Shown one piece after another: positions 17,190 through 26,348 of a stretch of 64,000 nt of DNA (positions are counted from its first letter, which is position 1; each line of letters opens with the position of its first letter). The stretch is from an uncultured Litoreibacter sp. (GTDB lineage Bacteria > Pseudomonadota > Alphaproteobacteria > Rhodobacterales > Rhodobacteraceae): contig CANNGL010000005.1 in assembly GCA_947504205.1 (NCBI GenBank), positions 180,751 to 244,750 on the forward strand, read 5' to 3'. The notes beneath the pieces are model-generated. The model saw only the letters and a program-made list of their open reading frames with translations. It had not been told where the DNA came from and did not search any database. Made by a program: the position numbers and the translations under genes.

Positions 17190-18176
17190 ATGACAGCCAA
17201 TTCCTCACCGCGGTTCGCCGCCCGTCTAAATGCTTTCAAAATTGGAGCTGAAAGCTACTGGCCGGGTAAAAACAAAATTAGGACTGCTGACTTGCTGGCG
17301 CGTGCAAGCACTGCCGGTTTGAATGCGGCTGATCTGAATTATCCGGATCACTTTGTTGATGATACGCCCGGTGATCTGAACCAAGCGCTCGCAGATAGTG
17401 GCATGGTGTTGAATGGCATGGCGATGCGATACTACACCGATCCGGGTTATAAGCTTGGCGCTTTCACGCATCCCGATGCGGTGGTGCGGCGCGCAGCGAT
17501 CGATAAAACCAAGCGCGGACTGGACGTCTTGGCGGAAATGGGTGGAAATCTGATGACGCTGTGGATGGGTCAAGACGGTTTCGATTATTCTTTTCAGATG
17601 GATTATGCCAAGGCTTGGGACCACACAATTGAGGCGGTGGCCGAGGTGGCTGACCACAACCCGGCCATCGACATAGCGCTCGAATACAAGCCAAATGAAC
17701 CGCGTGCATTTGCAATGATGCCGGATGCTGCAACCACGTTATTGGCCATCAAGGACATTGGTCGTGACAATACCGGCGTGACGCTTGATTTCGCGCATGT
17801 CCTTTATGCAGATGAAATGCCCGCATTTGCGGCGGCTTTGATTGCGCGTCACTCACGGATCCTCGGCGTGCATCTGAACGATGGCTACGGCAAATGGGAT
17901 AATGGCTTGATGGTTGGTGCGGTGCATCCGATCCAGACCGTCGAACTTCTCGTCGAGTTGGAGCGGGCAGGGTATGATGGCACAATCTATTTTGACACGT
18001 TTCCTGATCATTCTGGTCTCGATCCGGTAGAGGAAGCGCGCACCAACATCGAAGTTGTGCAGCGCCTTCGCGCCATCTCCGAGGGTTTGGTTGAGAACGA
18101 AACGCTCAAGGCGGCGATTGCCAGACAAGATGCACCAACGGCAATGCGTTTAGTCCAGATGGCGATGCTCAAGTGA
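17190..18176 (+). CDS. Sugar isomerase/epimerase-type TIM-barrel protein
   Basis: A 328-residue soluble protein of the xylose isomerase-like TIM-barrel superfamily. Typical elements are ALEYKPNEPRA (metal-binding Glu strand), GVTLDFAHVLYA (metal-binding Asp/His) and GVHLNDGYGKWDNGLMVGAVHP. It probably interconverts ketose or aldose sugars or their phosphates. It resembles the L-rhamnose isomerase/sugar epimerase branch, but I cannot fix the substrate. Its stop overlaps the GTG of the PfkB kinase gene, so isomerase and kinase are produced together. Confidence 0.82.
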   Translation: MTANSSPRFAARLNAFKIGAESYWPGKNKIRTADLLARASTAGLNAADLNYPDHFVDDTPGDLNQALADSGMVLNGMAMRYYTDPGYKLGAFTHPDAVVRRAAIDKTKRGLDVLAEMGGNLMTLWMGQDGFDYSFQMDYAKAWDHTIEAVAEVADHNPAIDIALEYKPNEPRAFAMMPDAATTLLAIKDIGRDNTGVTLDFAHVLYADEMPAFAAALIARHSRILGVHLNDGYGKWDNGLMVGAVHPIQTVELLVELERAGYDGTIYFDTFPDHSGLDPVEEARTNIEVVQRLRAISEGLVENETLKAAIARQDAPTAMRLVQMAMLK

Positions 18177-19018
18177 CGTTGCTGGTTGCCGGATCGCTCC
18201 ACCTCGATGTGATGGTGGAGGCTCCGCATCTGCCGGCATTGGATGAAACGGTTACAGGAACTGATGTCCGCTACGTATTTGGAGGCAAAGGGGGCAATCA
18301 AGCGGTCGCTGCTGCAAAGATGGGTGCAAAGGTTTCGTTTGCTGGCCGCGCCGGGACGGACCAATTTGGCGACATTATTAGGGAAACCCTTGAGCGCGCG
18401 GGAATAGATCTTTCGCTATTGCAGCGTGATCCTGGGCCGAGCGGCATGAGCGCGGCCATCGTTGATGCGCGGGGAGAGTACGGTGCGGTAATCGTATCGG
18501 CGGCAAATCAACATATTGATGGCGCGCAGATCGAGATGCCGGCCGATACGAAACTGGTGTTGCTGCAAAACGAAATCCCCGAGGCGGTCAATCTGAGAGT
18601 GGCGCGAGAGGCGCGTGAAATGAGTGCCAAAGTCTGGCTGAACGCCGCACCTGCGCGGGAGCTGTCAGCAGCCATGATCGATTTGGTCGACCTGCTAATC
18701 GTCAACAAAGTGGAGGTAGAAAGCTATAGTGCCCTCACCAACGCGCTGGAGATGTTGACGACGCTTGGCTCTCAAGGAGTGGATTATCTTGGTGCGCATT
18801 ACCCCGCCTTTCCTACGACGATTGTCTCGACCCACGGGGCAGGGGACATGTTCGTGGGGGCATTGGCGGCTCGGGTTATCGCCGGCGAAAGCATCGCGGC
18901 AGCGCTGCCCTTTGCGCAAGCGGCTGCTGCACTGCTGGTGGGGGCAACACAGGCGGAGCGTGAAGCGCTGTCCGTCGAGAAAGTGCTTCGATTTATTGAA
19001 GTTCAGGACAGCCTGTAA
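18173..19018 (+). CDS. PfkB-family sugar kinase (ribokinase-like)
   Basis: A 281-residue kinase. The N-terminal PfkB signature is FGGKGGNQAVAAAKMGAKVSF (first 20: FGGKGGNQAVAAAKMGAKVS) near 38-58, and the C-terminal THGAGDMFVGAL holds the catalytic Asp of GAGD. It transfers phosphate from ATP to a sugar or sugar acid. The GTG start at 18173 overlaps the isomerase stop. The 3' end overlaps by 16 bases the convergent amidohydrolase gene. It is shorter and divergent from the second PfkB kinase at 41169, so the two probably act on different intermediates. Confidence 0.87.
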   Translation: MTLLVAGSLHLDVMVEAPHLPALDETVTGTDVRYVFGGKGGNQAVAAAKMGAKVSFAGRAGTDQFGDIIRETLERAGIDLSLLQRDPGPSGMSAAIVDARGEYGAVIVSAANQHIDGAQIEMPADTKLVLLQNEIPEAVNLRVAREAREMSAKVWLNAAPARELSAAMIDLVDLLIVNKVEVESYSALTNALEMLTTLGSQGVDYLGAHYPAFPTTIVSTHGAGDMFVGALAARVIAGESIAAALPFAQAAAALLVGATQAEREALSVEKVLRFIEVQDSL

Positions 19019-19845
19019 AACCGCGCGGCGGAGCCGCCAAAAATTTCTGATCGTTCCTCAGTGCTAAGATGTGCCGTCAGCGCCTGTGCCGTCTTCAACC
19101 AGCTATCGTACTCTGCCTGCAGTTTTACAACGGGCCAGTCTGACCCCCACATCACGCGGTTAGCTCCGAAGATCGTTAATACGTGATCAGCGAAGGGTTT
19201 TAGGTCATCCAATCCCCATCCATCATCGGCCTCGGTCACAAGACCTGAAAACTTACAATAGCCTTTTGTTTCGTCCGCCAGCCGGGACATACCATCGGCC
19301 CAGTTGCCAAACGCCTCCCGTCCGGCCATTGCATCGCGTATTTGTGGCTTCATGCAGTGATCATAAACAACGCGCATATCCGGATATTGCTTCATCAACG
19401 TGAGGAAGTTTGGCAGATGCTGTGGAAACCCCAGAGCATCGAAGCTCAGGTCGAGTTCATTGATGGTGCGGTATGCCCACTGCACATCGTCGCGCAACAT
19501 CCAATTGACGTCAGGAATATCCTGTATCATCGGGCGCACGCCCAAGAATTTTGGATGGTTGGCGAGGCGTTTCAGATGCAGCTTTTGGCTTTCGTCTTCA
19601 AAGTTCACCCATCCGACTACGCCTTTGATGCTGTCAGTCGCGTCAGCGAGTCCCAGCATATACTCGGTCTCTTCCACCGTTGCAGCGGCTTGCACAAGGA
19701 TTGTTCCGGCGATTCCATGCTCTTCCAGGTGAGCGGCCAGATCGTTTGGCGCATATGCCTGATATAGGATTGGGTTGTCCTTCGGCATCCAGTCATAATC
19801 GCCGCGATCAGGTTGCCAGAAATGCTGATGTGCATCGATCCTCAT
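19003..19845 (-). CDS. Amidohydrolase-2 family sugar lactonase (L-fuconolactonase-like)
   Basis: A 280-residue metal-dependent hydrolase of the amidohydrolase 2 family. It has the DAHQHFW start (metal His pair), a WMP tract, YDHCMKPQI with the conserved His, FSGLVTEA and VMWGSDWPV with the catalytic Asp. Relatives hydrolyse sugar lactones such as L-fuconolactone or L-rhamnono-lactone, or act on dicarboxylate lactones. The start overlaps the stop of the aldo/keto reductase gene. That fits a dehydrogenase-then-lactonase sequence of sugar oxidation. The substrate is inferred from the neighbouring reductase and FucU. Confidence 0.85.
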   Translation of the reverse strand: MRIDAHQHFWQPDRGDYDWMPKDNPILYQAYAPNDLAAHLEEHGIAGTILVQAAATVEETEYMLGLADATDSIKGVVGWVNFEDESQKLHLKRLANHPKFLGVRPMIQDIPDVNWMLRDDVQWAYRTINELDLSFDALGFPQHLPNFLTLMKQYPDMRVVYDHCMKPQIRDAMAGREAFGNWADGMSRLADETKGYCKFSGLVTEADDGWGLDDLKPFADHVLTIFGANRVMWGSDWPVVKLQAEYDSWLKTAQALTAHLSTEERSEIFGGSAARFYRLS

Positions 19846-20870
19846 GTTGGGGCATCGCTGCGCAACAGGCCTTGTGCCTTGAGATCATCCCACAGCGCTG
19901 ACGGTATATCTGCTTGAGCGGCTTGCAAGTTGCCCTCCATCTCGGATACGCCCTGACCACCGGGGATAACGGCGACATGGGCCGGATGCAGCAGAGGAAA
20001 CTGGAACGCTGCGTCCACCATACGCACATTGTGACCGCTGCACACCGCCTCAATCGCGCTCACTCTGTCAATGATATCTTGGGGGGCAGGTTCGTAATTA
20101 TAGAAAGCTCCGGGTTTGGCACCGGTTGCGAGGATGCCAGAGTTGTAGGGACCACCTGTGACAATTCCGATGCCCCGCGCCTCACATAGGGGCAGAAAGC
20201 TGTCGAGCGCTTTTTGTTCCAAAAGGGTGTATCTGCCTGCCAGCAGAAACAGATCGAAATCGCCGCGCTCGGCAAGCGTTTGGCAGACTTCCCATTCGTT
20301 TATGCCACCGCCGATTGCTTTAATCAGTCCCTGATCCCTCAGAGAGATCATTGCGTCATACCCACGCCCGCCAAAGAACTCCTCGATGCGCATATCCGAG
20401 ACCTCTTTGGAGCCGTGCGAGAAGATGCACAGATCATGCACATAAAGAATATCGATCCGATCCACGCCAAGTCTCGAAAACGAGTGCTCGAATGATCGCA
20501 TTACGCCGTCATAGGTATAGTCATATTGCTCCCTACGCTGGGGTACTTCGAACCATTTGCCTTCGCCGGAGCGATGTTCTGGGGCACAGGCCTGTATCAG
20601 CCGACCTACTTTACTTGACAGCACGTATTCATCGCGCGGTTTCCCACGTAGAAACGGGTTTAGCCGGGTCTCAGACAGACCCAGACCATAAAGCGGTGCT
20701 GTGTCAAAATATCGGACGCCACCGTCCCATGCTGCATCAAGCGTCGCGCGGGCATCGTCGTCTGAAATGGCCTTGTAAAGATTACCGAGCGGTGCTGTCC
20801 CAAACCCCAGTTCTGTGAATGTCAGACCGCCATTACCGATCCTGTCCCAATGTCGTGTTTTCAATCCCAT
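19842..20870 (-). CDS. Aldo/keto reductase (L-fucose / D-threo-aldose 1-dehydrogenase-like)
   Basis: A 342-residue NAD(P)-dependent aldo/keto reductase with DTAPLYGLGLSETRL (catalytic Asp and Tyr), LSSKVGR (Lys) and ILYVHDL (His) in canonical order. The closest match by eye is the D-threo-aldose 1-dehydrogenase/pyridoxal 4-dehydrogenase branch, which oxidises L-fucose and similar aldoses to lactones. ATG 20870 has GGAGAG 5-10 bases upstream; an in-frame ATG 30 bases earlier lacks one. It is coupled to the lactonase-like gene and divergent from the BtpA-family gene, with a 92-base shared promoter region. Confidence 0.87.
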   Translation of the reverse strand: MGLKTRHWDRIGNGGLTFTELGFGTAPLGNLYKAISDDDARATLDAAWDGGVRYFDTAPLYGLGLSETRLNPFLRGKPRDEYVLSSKVGRLIQACAPEHRSGEGKWFEVPQRREQYDYTYDGVMRSFEHSFSRLGVDRIDILYVHDLCIFSHGSKEVSDMRIEEFFGGRGYDAMISLRDQGLIKAIGGGINEWEVCQTLAERGDFDLFLLAGRYTLLEQKALDSFLPLCEARGIGIVTGGPYNSGILATGAKPGAFYNYEPAPQDIIDRVSAIEAVCSGHNVRMVDAAFQFPLLHPAHVAVIPGGQGVSEMEGNLQAAQADIPSALWDDLKAQGLLRSDAPT

Positions 20871-20962
20871 GCCGCTCTCCGATTTTCTCTCTGACAGCAT
20901 AGCGCAGTTTCTCTTTGCCTGAACAGATCGCCAGACTTAATGTTGATATTGAGGGAGATGTC

Positions 20963-21763
20963 ATGACAGCCAATTTCAAACGCGTATTCGGCGAAGCGAA
21001 GCCGGTAATCGGCATGGTACATATTGGTGCGCTGCCCGGTACGCCGTTGTTCGACCCGTCTTTTGACTTATTGGCGGCGGCACGCGCTGATCTATTGGCA
21101 TTGCAAGAGGCTGGTTTCGATGCCGTCATGTTCGGCAACGAGAATGATCGCCCGTATGAATTCAACGTCGATACTGTGTCGACTGCGACGATGGCTACCC
21201 TCATCGGCCAACTGAAAGCCGAGATCACTGTGCCCTTTGGGGTCAATGTCTTATGGGACCCGATGTCTTCTATCGCGTTGGGTGCGGCCACCGGTGCAGC
21301 CTTTGTGCGCGAAATTTTTACCGGCACTTATGCCTCTGACATGGGGCCGTGGACGCCTGATGCCGGCAAGGCCATGCGGTACCGGGATAGACTGGGCCGG
21401 TCTGATATGGCGATGCTCTATAACGTCTCTGCTGAGTTTGCTCATTCGCTCGATCAGCGCCCGCTGCCAGATCGGGCCCGCAGCGCCGTCTTTTCATCCA
21501 TTCCCGACGCTGTTCTGGTTTCTGGCCAGATCACAGGTGAAGCCGCCGCGCTCTCTGACCTGGAGGCCGTCAAGGCCGTGTTGCCGGATATCGCCGTGAT
21601 GGCCAATACCGGTGTGAAACATGAAACGGTTGCGGACGTCCTGTCCATCGCGGATGGCTGCATCGTCGGCTCTTCCCTCAAGATTGATGGCGACACTTGG
21701 AAGTCGATTGATCCAGAACGCGCGCGTGATTTCATGGCGCGCGCCAAGAAGGCCCGCTCATGA
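20963..21763 (+). CDS. BtpA/SgcQ-family TIM-barrel protein
   Basis: A 266-residue protein of the BtpA family (IGMVHIGALPGTP near residue 18, FGNENDRPY, VNVLWDP, FVREIFTG, SGQITGE, NTGVKHETV). Family members include cyanobacterial BtpA, linked to photosystem I stability, and E. coli SgcQ from a cryptic sugar operon. A TIM-barrel enzyme acting on a sugar-derived compound is likely, but the reaction is unknown. GAGGGAGA lies 5-12 bases before ATG 20963. It is coupled to the M42 gene by ATGA, mirroring the SgcQ-SgcX pairing in E. coli. Confidence 0.88.
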   Translation: MTANFKRVFGEAKPVIGMVHIGALPGTPLFDPSFDLLAAARADLLALQEAGFDAVMFGNENDRPYEFNVDTVSTATMATLIGQLKAEITVPFGVNVLWDPMSSIALGAATGAAFVREIFTGTYASDMGPWTPDAGKAMRYRDRLGRSDMAMLYNVSAEFAHSLDQRPLPDRARSAVFSSIPDAVLVSGQITGEAAALSDLEAVKAVLPDIAVMANTGVKHETVADVLSIADGCIVGSSLKIDGDTWKSIDPERARDFMARAKKARS

Positions 21764-22854
21764 AGGGCCGACTAAAGCAGGACCTTATGGACCTTATGCT
21801 CGTGCCCGGCCTATCGGGTTATGAGGATCGAGTGCGCCGCGATTTGCGGGACCGATTGCAAAAGATTGGTGTCGAAAGCCGATCAGATCGTCTTGGCAAC
21901 CTCGTTGCGGAGTTCCCAGGCGAGGGACCCAAGGTGATGTTGTTCGCGCATATGGACCAGTTGGGATTTGTAGTCCGCCGTATTGAAAGCGACGGACTGA
22001 TCCGGCTGGAGCGTTTGGGCGGTGTTCCAGAACGGGCGTTGGCGGCCCAAGAGGTATTGATATGCGTCGGCGAAGGGCGAGACATGCGAGGTGTGATCGC
22101 AAACAAGAGTCACCATGCCACTAGTCCAGACGAAAAGTATCGAGTGACACCCTATGCGGACCTCTATGTCGATGTTGGTTTGTCTTCGGCCTCAGAGGTG
22201 GAGGCGGCTGGTATAAGGATTGGCACGCCCGTGGTTTATGCGCCCAATGCTACTCAGTTGGAGCAGGATCGCATCATGGGTACCAGCGTCGATGACCGGG
22301 CTGGTTGCGCAGTTCTGCTGGAAATGGCGCGGTTGCTGAAGGACCGGGATTCCGGCCCTCCCGTTCATCTCGCGTTTACTGTGCAGGAGGAGTTCAACCT
22401 ACGTGGCGCACTGCCTCTGGCACAGCAAATCGAGCCTGATATCGCTATTCAGCTGGATCTCGTTCTGGCGACTGACACGCCAGATATGACTGCGCGGGGC
22501 GACGTGGCTCTTGGAGGTGGGCCGGGGATCAGCCTCTATTCATTCCACGGTCGCGGGACGCTGAATGGCGTTATTCCGCATCCTGCATTGGTGAGTTTGT
22601 TTGAAAGCACCGCTGATGCCAAGAATATCCCGTTGCAAAGAAGCGCGCATATCGGGGTGCTGACGGACCTGTCCTACGTTCAGCTCGTGGGCGAAGGCGT
22701 GGCGTCAATCGACATGGGTTTTCCGATGCGCTATTCCCATTCCGCGCGTGAATTGTGTGACCTGAATGATCTTGTTTCACTTACACAACTCCTCGACGCG
22801 GCGCTTGCTGGGATAACCCCTGAATTCTCGCTCAATCGGGACGACTACACCTGA
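21760..22854 (+). CDS. M42-family metallohydrolase (SgcX/FrvX-like)
   Basis: A 364-residue M42 metallopeptidase-family protein. Metal and catalytic residues are visible: H64 and D66 in AHMDQ, D179 in SVDDRAG, E210-E211 in VQEEFN, an Asp in LATDTPD and H327 in RYSHSARE. Members are annotated as aminopeptidases or endoglucanase M-like enzymes. E. coli SgcX and FrvX are encoded in sugar operons, where their true substrates are unknown. It overlaps the genes on both sides (BtpA and FGGY). A hydrolase or deacylase acting on a sugar derivative is a reasonable inference. Confidence 0.88.
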   Translation: MKGRLKQDLMDLMLVPGLSGYEDRVRRDLRDRLQKIGVESRSDRLGNLVAEFPGEGPKVMLFAHMDQLGFVVRRIESDGLIRLERLGGVPERALAAQEVLICVGEGRDMRGVIANKSHHATSPDEKYRVTPYADLYVDVGLSSASEVEAAGIRIGTPVVYAPNATQLEQDRIMGTSVDDRAGCAVLLEMARLLKDRDSGPPVHLAFTVQEEFNLRGALPLAQQIEPDIAIQLDLVLATDTPDMTARGDVALGGGPGISLYSFHGRGTLNGVIPHPALVSLFESTADAKNIPLQRSAHIGVLTDLSYVQLVGEGVASIDMGFPMRYSHSARELCDLNDLVSLTQLLDAALAGITPEFSLNRDDYT

Positions 22855-24341
22855 TGGAGTATACGCTTGGCATTGATATTGGAACCTATGAAACCAAGGG
22901 TGTCTTGGTTGACGCACAGGGAAATATCCCTGCGCAGGCGTCGCGCCGCCACAAGATGCTCGTGCCGCAACCCGGTTGGGCCGAACATAGGCCTGAGGAA
23001 GACTGGTGGGGCGATTTTGTCTTTGTCTGCAAAGCCATCCTAAAAGAAAGCGAAGTCGATCCCGGCGATATCAAGGCAGTGGGGTGCAGCGCTATTGGGC
23101 CTTGTATGCTGCCTGTGGATGATACCGGCGCGCCGTTGATGAACGGGGTGCTTTATGGCGTTGATGGGCGCGCTGAAACCGAAGTCAGAGAGCTGACGGA
23201 TCGCATTGGCGAAGAGACGATTGTTTCACGCTGTGGAAATGCGCTTACGTCCCAATCTGTAGGGCCAAAAATTCTTTGGCTGAAACGGACCCGGCCTGAC
23301 ATCTATGAACGAACCGCCCATATTTTGACTGCAACGAGTTTCTTGGTGCAGCGCCTCACGGACGAGGTGGTTATAGACCACTACACTGCGGCCAATTTCT
23401 CACCGCTCTACGACGTCGACAAACAGTCTTGGGTTGAAGATCTTGCGGACGATATCCTGCCGCTGGAAAAGTTGCCGAAGCTCATGTGGTCGAATGAAAT
23501 TGCCGGACACATCACGGACAAAGCCGCCGAGGAAACCGGACTTCTTCGAGGTACACCGGTTACGGCAGGCACAATCGATGCGGCGGCCGAGGCTTTATCG
23601 GTCGGCGTCGATCAGGCGGGTGACATGATGATGATGTATGGCTCGACCATCTTCATCATCATCCGTACGAAAGCCCGGATCGCAGACCCACGTATCTGGT
23701 ATGCACCGTGGTTGTTTGAAGGCGAACACGCATCGATGGCAGGTCTTGCAACATCGGGCACCTTGACCCACTGGTTCCGAGACCAGTTTGCACGCGATCT
23801 TGATCCAAGTGATGCTTTTGCCACCTTGGCCGCTCAAGCAGAACAATCACAGGCAGGTGCGAATGGCTTGCTGATGCTCCCATATTTTTCTGGAGAGCGG
23901 ACCCCCATCCATGATGTGAATGCGAAGGGTACTTTCTTTGGCTTGAACCTGACCCACACGCGCGGTGACATGTACCGGGCGCTGATCGAAGGGATTGCGC
24001 ATGGTACGCGCCATGTGACCAGCACATTTGCAGATATTGGTCAGGTGCCCACGAGACTGTTGGCGGTCGGTGGAGGCACCAATAACGCGCTGTGGCTACA
24101 AGCAACCTCTGATATCACCGGCATCGATCAGATTGTCTGCGAAAAGACTGTCGGCGCCAGCTATGGTGATGCTTTCCTGGCTGCTCTCGCCTTGGGTAGC
24201 GTCGCAAGGGGCGAGATTTCGGACTGGAACCCTGCTGCTCAAACGATATCTTCACGTCCTGATCCGGTTTACGAGAAAGCACATCTGCTCTTCAGAAGGC
24301 TTTATGAACAGACAAAAGATATTGCTGCGGAGCTTACTTGA
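22854..24341 (+). CDS. FGGY-family carbohydrate kinase
   Basis: A 495-residue kinase of the FGGY family (xylulokinase, ribulokinase, glycerol kinase group). The ATPase-fold phosphate 1 motif TLGIDIGTYETKG is at residues 4-16. GTIDAAAEAL with the catalytic Asp lies near 243-252, and the C-terminal phosphate/adenosine motif LLAVGGGTNNALWLQ near 400. It phosphorylates a sugar or polyol of unknown identity. It starts one base into the M42 stop and its 3' end overlaps the convergent permease gene by 8 bases. It is the third gene of the BtpA-M42-FGGY operon. Confidence 0.9.
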   Translation: MEYTLGIDIGTYETKGVLVDAQGNIPAQASRRHKMLVPQPGWAEHRPEEDWWGDFVFVCKAILKESEVDPGDIKAVGCSAIGPCMLPVDDTGAPLMNGVLYGVDGRAETEVRELTDRIGEETIVSRCGNALTSQSVGPKILWLKRTRPDIYERTAHILTATSFLVQRLTDEVVIDHYTAANFSPLYDVDKQSWVEDLADDILPLEKLPKLMWSNEIAGHITDKAAEETGLLRGTPVTAGTIDAAAEALSVGVDQAGDMMMMYGSTIFIIIRTKARIADPRIWYAPWLFEGEHASMAGLATSGTLTHWFRDQFARDLDPSDAFATLAAQAEQSQAGANGLLMLPYFSGERTPIHDVNAKGTFFGLNLTHTRGDMYRALIEGIAHGTRHVTSTFADIGQVPTRLLAVGGGTNNALWLQATSDITGIDQIVCEKTVGASYGDAFLAALALGSVARGEISDWNPAAQTISSRPDPVYEKAHLLFRRLYEQTKDIAAELT

Positions 24342-25248
24342 CGGCTCCTGCGGCCATGCCCTTGATGATATATTTTTCAAGGAAGATCGCGACGATAACC
24401 AAAGGGAGGATTGCAGCCGAAGACAGCGCGGCCATCGACCACCAATTTATCCCCTGTGACCCGGTTTGAGAGGCCACCATGACTGGAAGAGTTTTTGCAT
24501 CCGTGGCTGTTAGTAGCGCTGCAAAGAAATATTCATTCCAGCACAAGACCAGCGACAGGATAAATGCTGCAACCATGCCGGGAAGTGCGATTGGCAGCAC
24601 GATCTGAATAAACGCCCCCCAAATGCCCAAACCATCGACCAATGCGGCTTCCTCCAGCTCAATTGGAATGCCCTGAAACTGATCACGCATGATCCAGATA
24701 ACGATGGGCAGAACCATCAGGGTATAGAGCAGGATCAACCCAATACGGCTGTCCAGCAAACCCAGAGACTTATAGAGAACCAGAAAGGGAAGGGCCAAAA
24801 CCACGGGCGGCAGGATCATCTGGCTGAGGAAGAAAAACGAGATGTCCGAGTTCCGCATGAAACCGAAACGGTAATTGAACCGGGACAGTCCGTAGGCGGC
24901 CAAGGATCCTAAGACAACAGCGAGGGCTGACGCGGATAAGGCCACGATCGTACTGTTCCAGAACCGTTTGAGGAATTCTTCACGCACGGTTGAAACTTCA
25001 CCAATCAGCCTTGGAGACAAGCCCAGCGACTCCCAGCCCTTCCATTTGGGCGTGAAGTCCCACCAAGGCACCAAATTTCCTTTCATCACGTCGGGTGCCA
25101 ATTTGAAGGACGTTGTGATCGTCCAGAAGATCGGAAACAGACAGATCGCAGCCCATGTCAAAAGCGCCGCGTAGATCGCAATTCGGCTGGCCCACCATTT
25201 GGTGCGTATGCGCCGATCGGCCTCGTGATCCTTGAAAATGGCGGTCAT
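24334..25248 (-). CDS. Sugar ABC transporter permease, MalG type
   Basis: A 304-residue inner-membrane protein with six predicted helices. The EAA loop EEAALVDGLGIWGAFIQIVLP (key part EEAALVDGLG) near 207-227 contacts the ATPase. Together with the permease gene it overlaps (ATGA at 25245-25248), it forms the channel of a CUT1-type sugar importer. The matching binding protein (37817) and ATPase (39659) are more than 11 kb away. I infer one transporter because no other binding protein, ATPase or permease of this class occurs in the window. Confidence 0.92.
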   Translation of the reverse strand: MTAIFKDHEADRRIRTKWWASRIAIYAALLTWAAICLFPIFWTITTSFKLAPDVMKGNLVPWWDFTPKWKGWESLGLSPRLIGEVSTVREEFLKRFWNSTIVALSASALAVVLGSLAAYGLSRFNYRFGFMRNSDISFFFLSQMILPPVVLALPFLVLYKSLGLLDSRIGLILLYTLMVLPIVIWIMRDQFQGIPIELEEAALVDGLGIWGAFIQIVLPIALPGMVAAFILSLVLCWNEYFFAALLTATDAKTLPVMVASQTGSQGINWWSMAALSSAAILPLVIVAIFLEKYIIKGMAAGAVK

Positions 25249-26348
25249 GCTGGTCGCTCCATCCAGCGGCTGACGAGCTTCAAAAGAAGCGTCACAAAGA
25301 TGATGATGAGAACCAGATAGACAATCGCTAGAAGCGTGCCGTATCCCACATTTGAGCGATCTCGATACTCTCTGAAGATAAAGCTGGTTACTGAATCCGT
25401 AGCTCCCCCGGGGCCGCCCGAAGTCACGTTGATTATGATGTCCGCCAGTTTCAGTTTGAAAATGATCCGGATCACGATCGCCGTAACCGAGACGGGCAGC
25501 ATCAGCGGAAAGATCACTTCCTTGAAGCTTTGCCAGCCGGTAGCCCCGTCTACTTTGGACGCTTCAATGACCTCGCGGGGTAATGCCTGAAGGCCGGCAA
25601 GAAGCATGATCATCATAAATGGGATGAAGGTCCACGCATCCATCGCCATGATCATAAAGCGGGCTATTTCTGGCGTTCCAAAGAAGCTTGGCTCCATGCC
25701 CAGTTCGCGTATCAGTCGGGAGATCGGTCCGAACCGAACCTCCAACATCGATTTGCCGATCATCCATGAGACGGCAACGGGGCTCAGCATAAGCGGCAGC
25801 AGAAAGACAACGCGGAAGAACTTTCGTGCCCTGATTTGCGCGTTCAGCAACAGCGCCAGCCCAAAGGCAATAACGTATTCAACGCTGACGCCCAAAACAT
25901 AATAGACCATGTTTTTAAGGGCGTTCCAGTAGAATCCATCGTTCCACATCTCGACGACATTGTCCCAACCATTGGGCTGCGGGCCGGCAGCAGAGGCGAG
26001 GTTCCAATCTGTAAATGAGATGTAGAGAGCAAAGATCAGAGGGAACACGACCAAGCTGATCACAAATAGTGCAGCGGGTAAGACAAAGAGCGTGCGCTTT
26101 CCCTTTTCACCGTTCACCATGACCTGTGCGACGCAAAGCGCTGTCGCCCAAAGCATGTAGGCGTAGAGCACGGGACGCCATGTCTCGAAGCCGTTGGCAA
26201 GGCGACCGGTTTCATGGGCCATCTGCCACAAGGCCAAAGCACCGCAGAGCAGCGCGGTGCCCCAAACCATCAGCTTGCCGAGCTTCTTGCGGCTCTCTGA
26301 TATGTTGTCGGCCGTGACTGTATGGAGAAGATCGCCTTCGGTGTTCAT
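25245..26348 (-). CDS. Sugar ABC transporter permease, MalF type (long N-terminal region)
   Basis: A 367-residue permease. The ~90 N-terminal residues carry two additional hydrophobic segments, before the usual six-helix core with its EAA loop EASKVDGATGWQSFKEVIFP near residues 260-280. It is somewhat longer than most MalF/UgpA-type partners because of this N-terminal region. It is coupled to the MalG-type gene. In typical CUT1 operons the binding-protein gene lies directly upstream; here accessory DNA starts instead. Confidence 0.9.
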   Translation of the reverse strand: MNTEGDLLHTVTADNISESRKKLGKLMVWGTALLCGALALWQMAHETGRLANGFETWRPVLYAYMLWATALCVAQVMVNGEKGKRTLFVLPAALFVISLVVFPLIFALYISFTDWNLASAAGPQPNGWDNVVEMWNDGFYWNALKNMVYYVLGVSVEYVIAFGLALLLNAQIRARKFFRVVFLLPLMLSPVAVSWMIGKSMLEVRFGPISRLIRELGMEPSFFGTPEIARFMIMAMDAWTFIPFMMIMLLAGLQALPREVIEASKVDGATGWQSFKEVIFPLMLPVSVTAIVIRIIFKLKLADIIINVTSGGPGGATDSVTSFIFREYRDRSNVGYGTLLAIVYLVLIIIFVTLLLKLVSRWMERPA

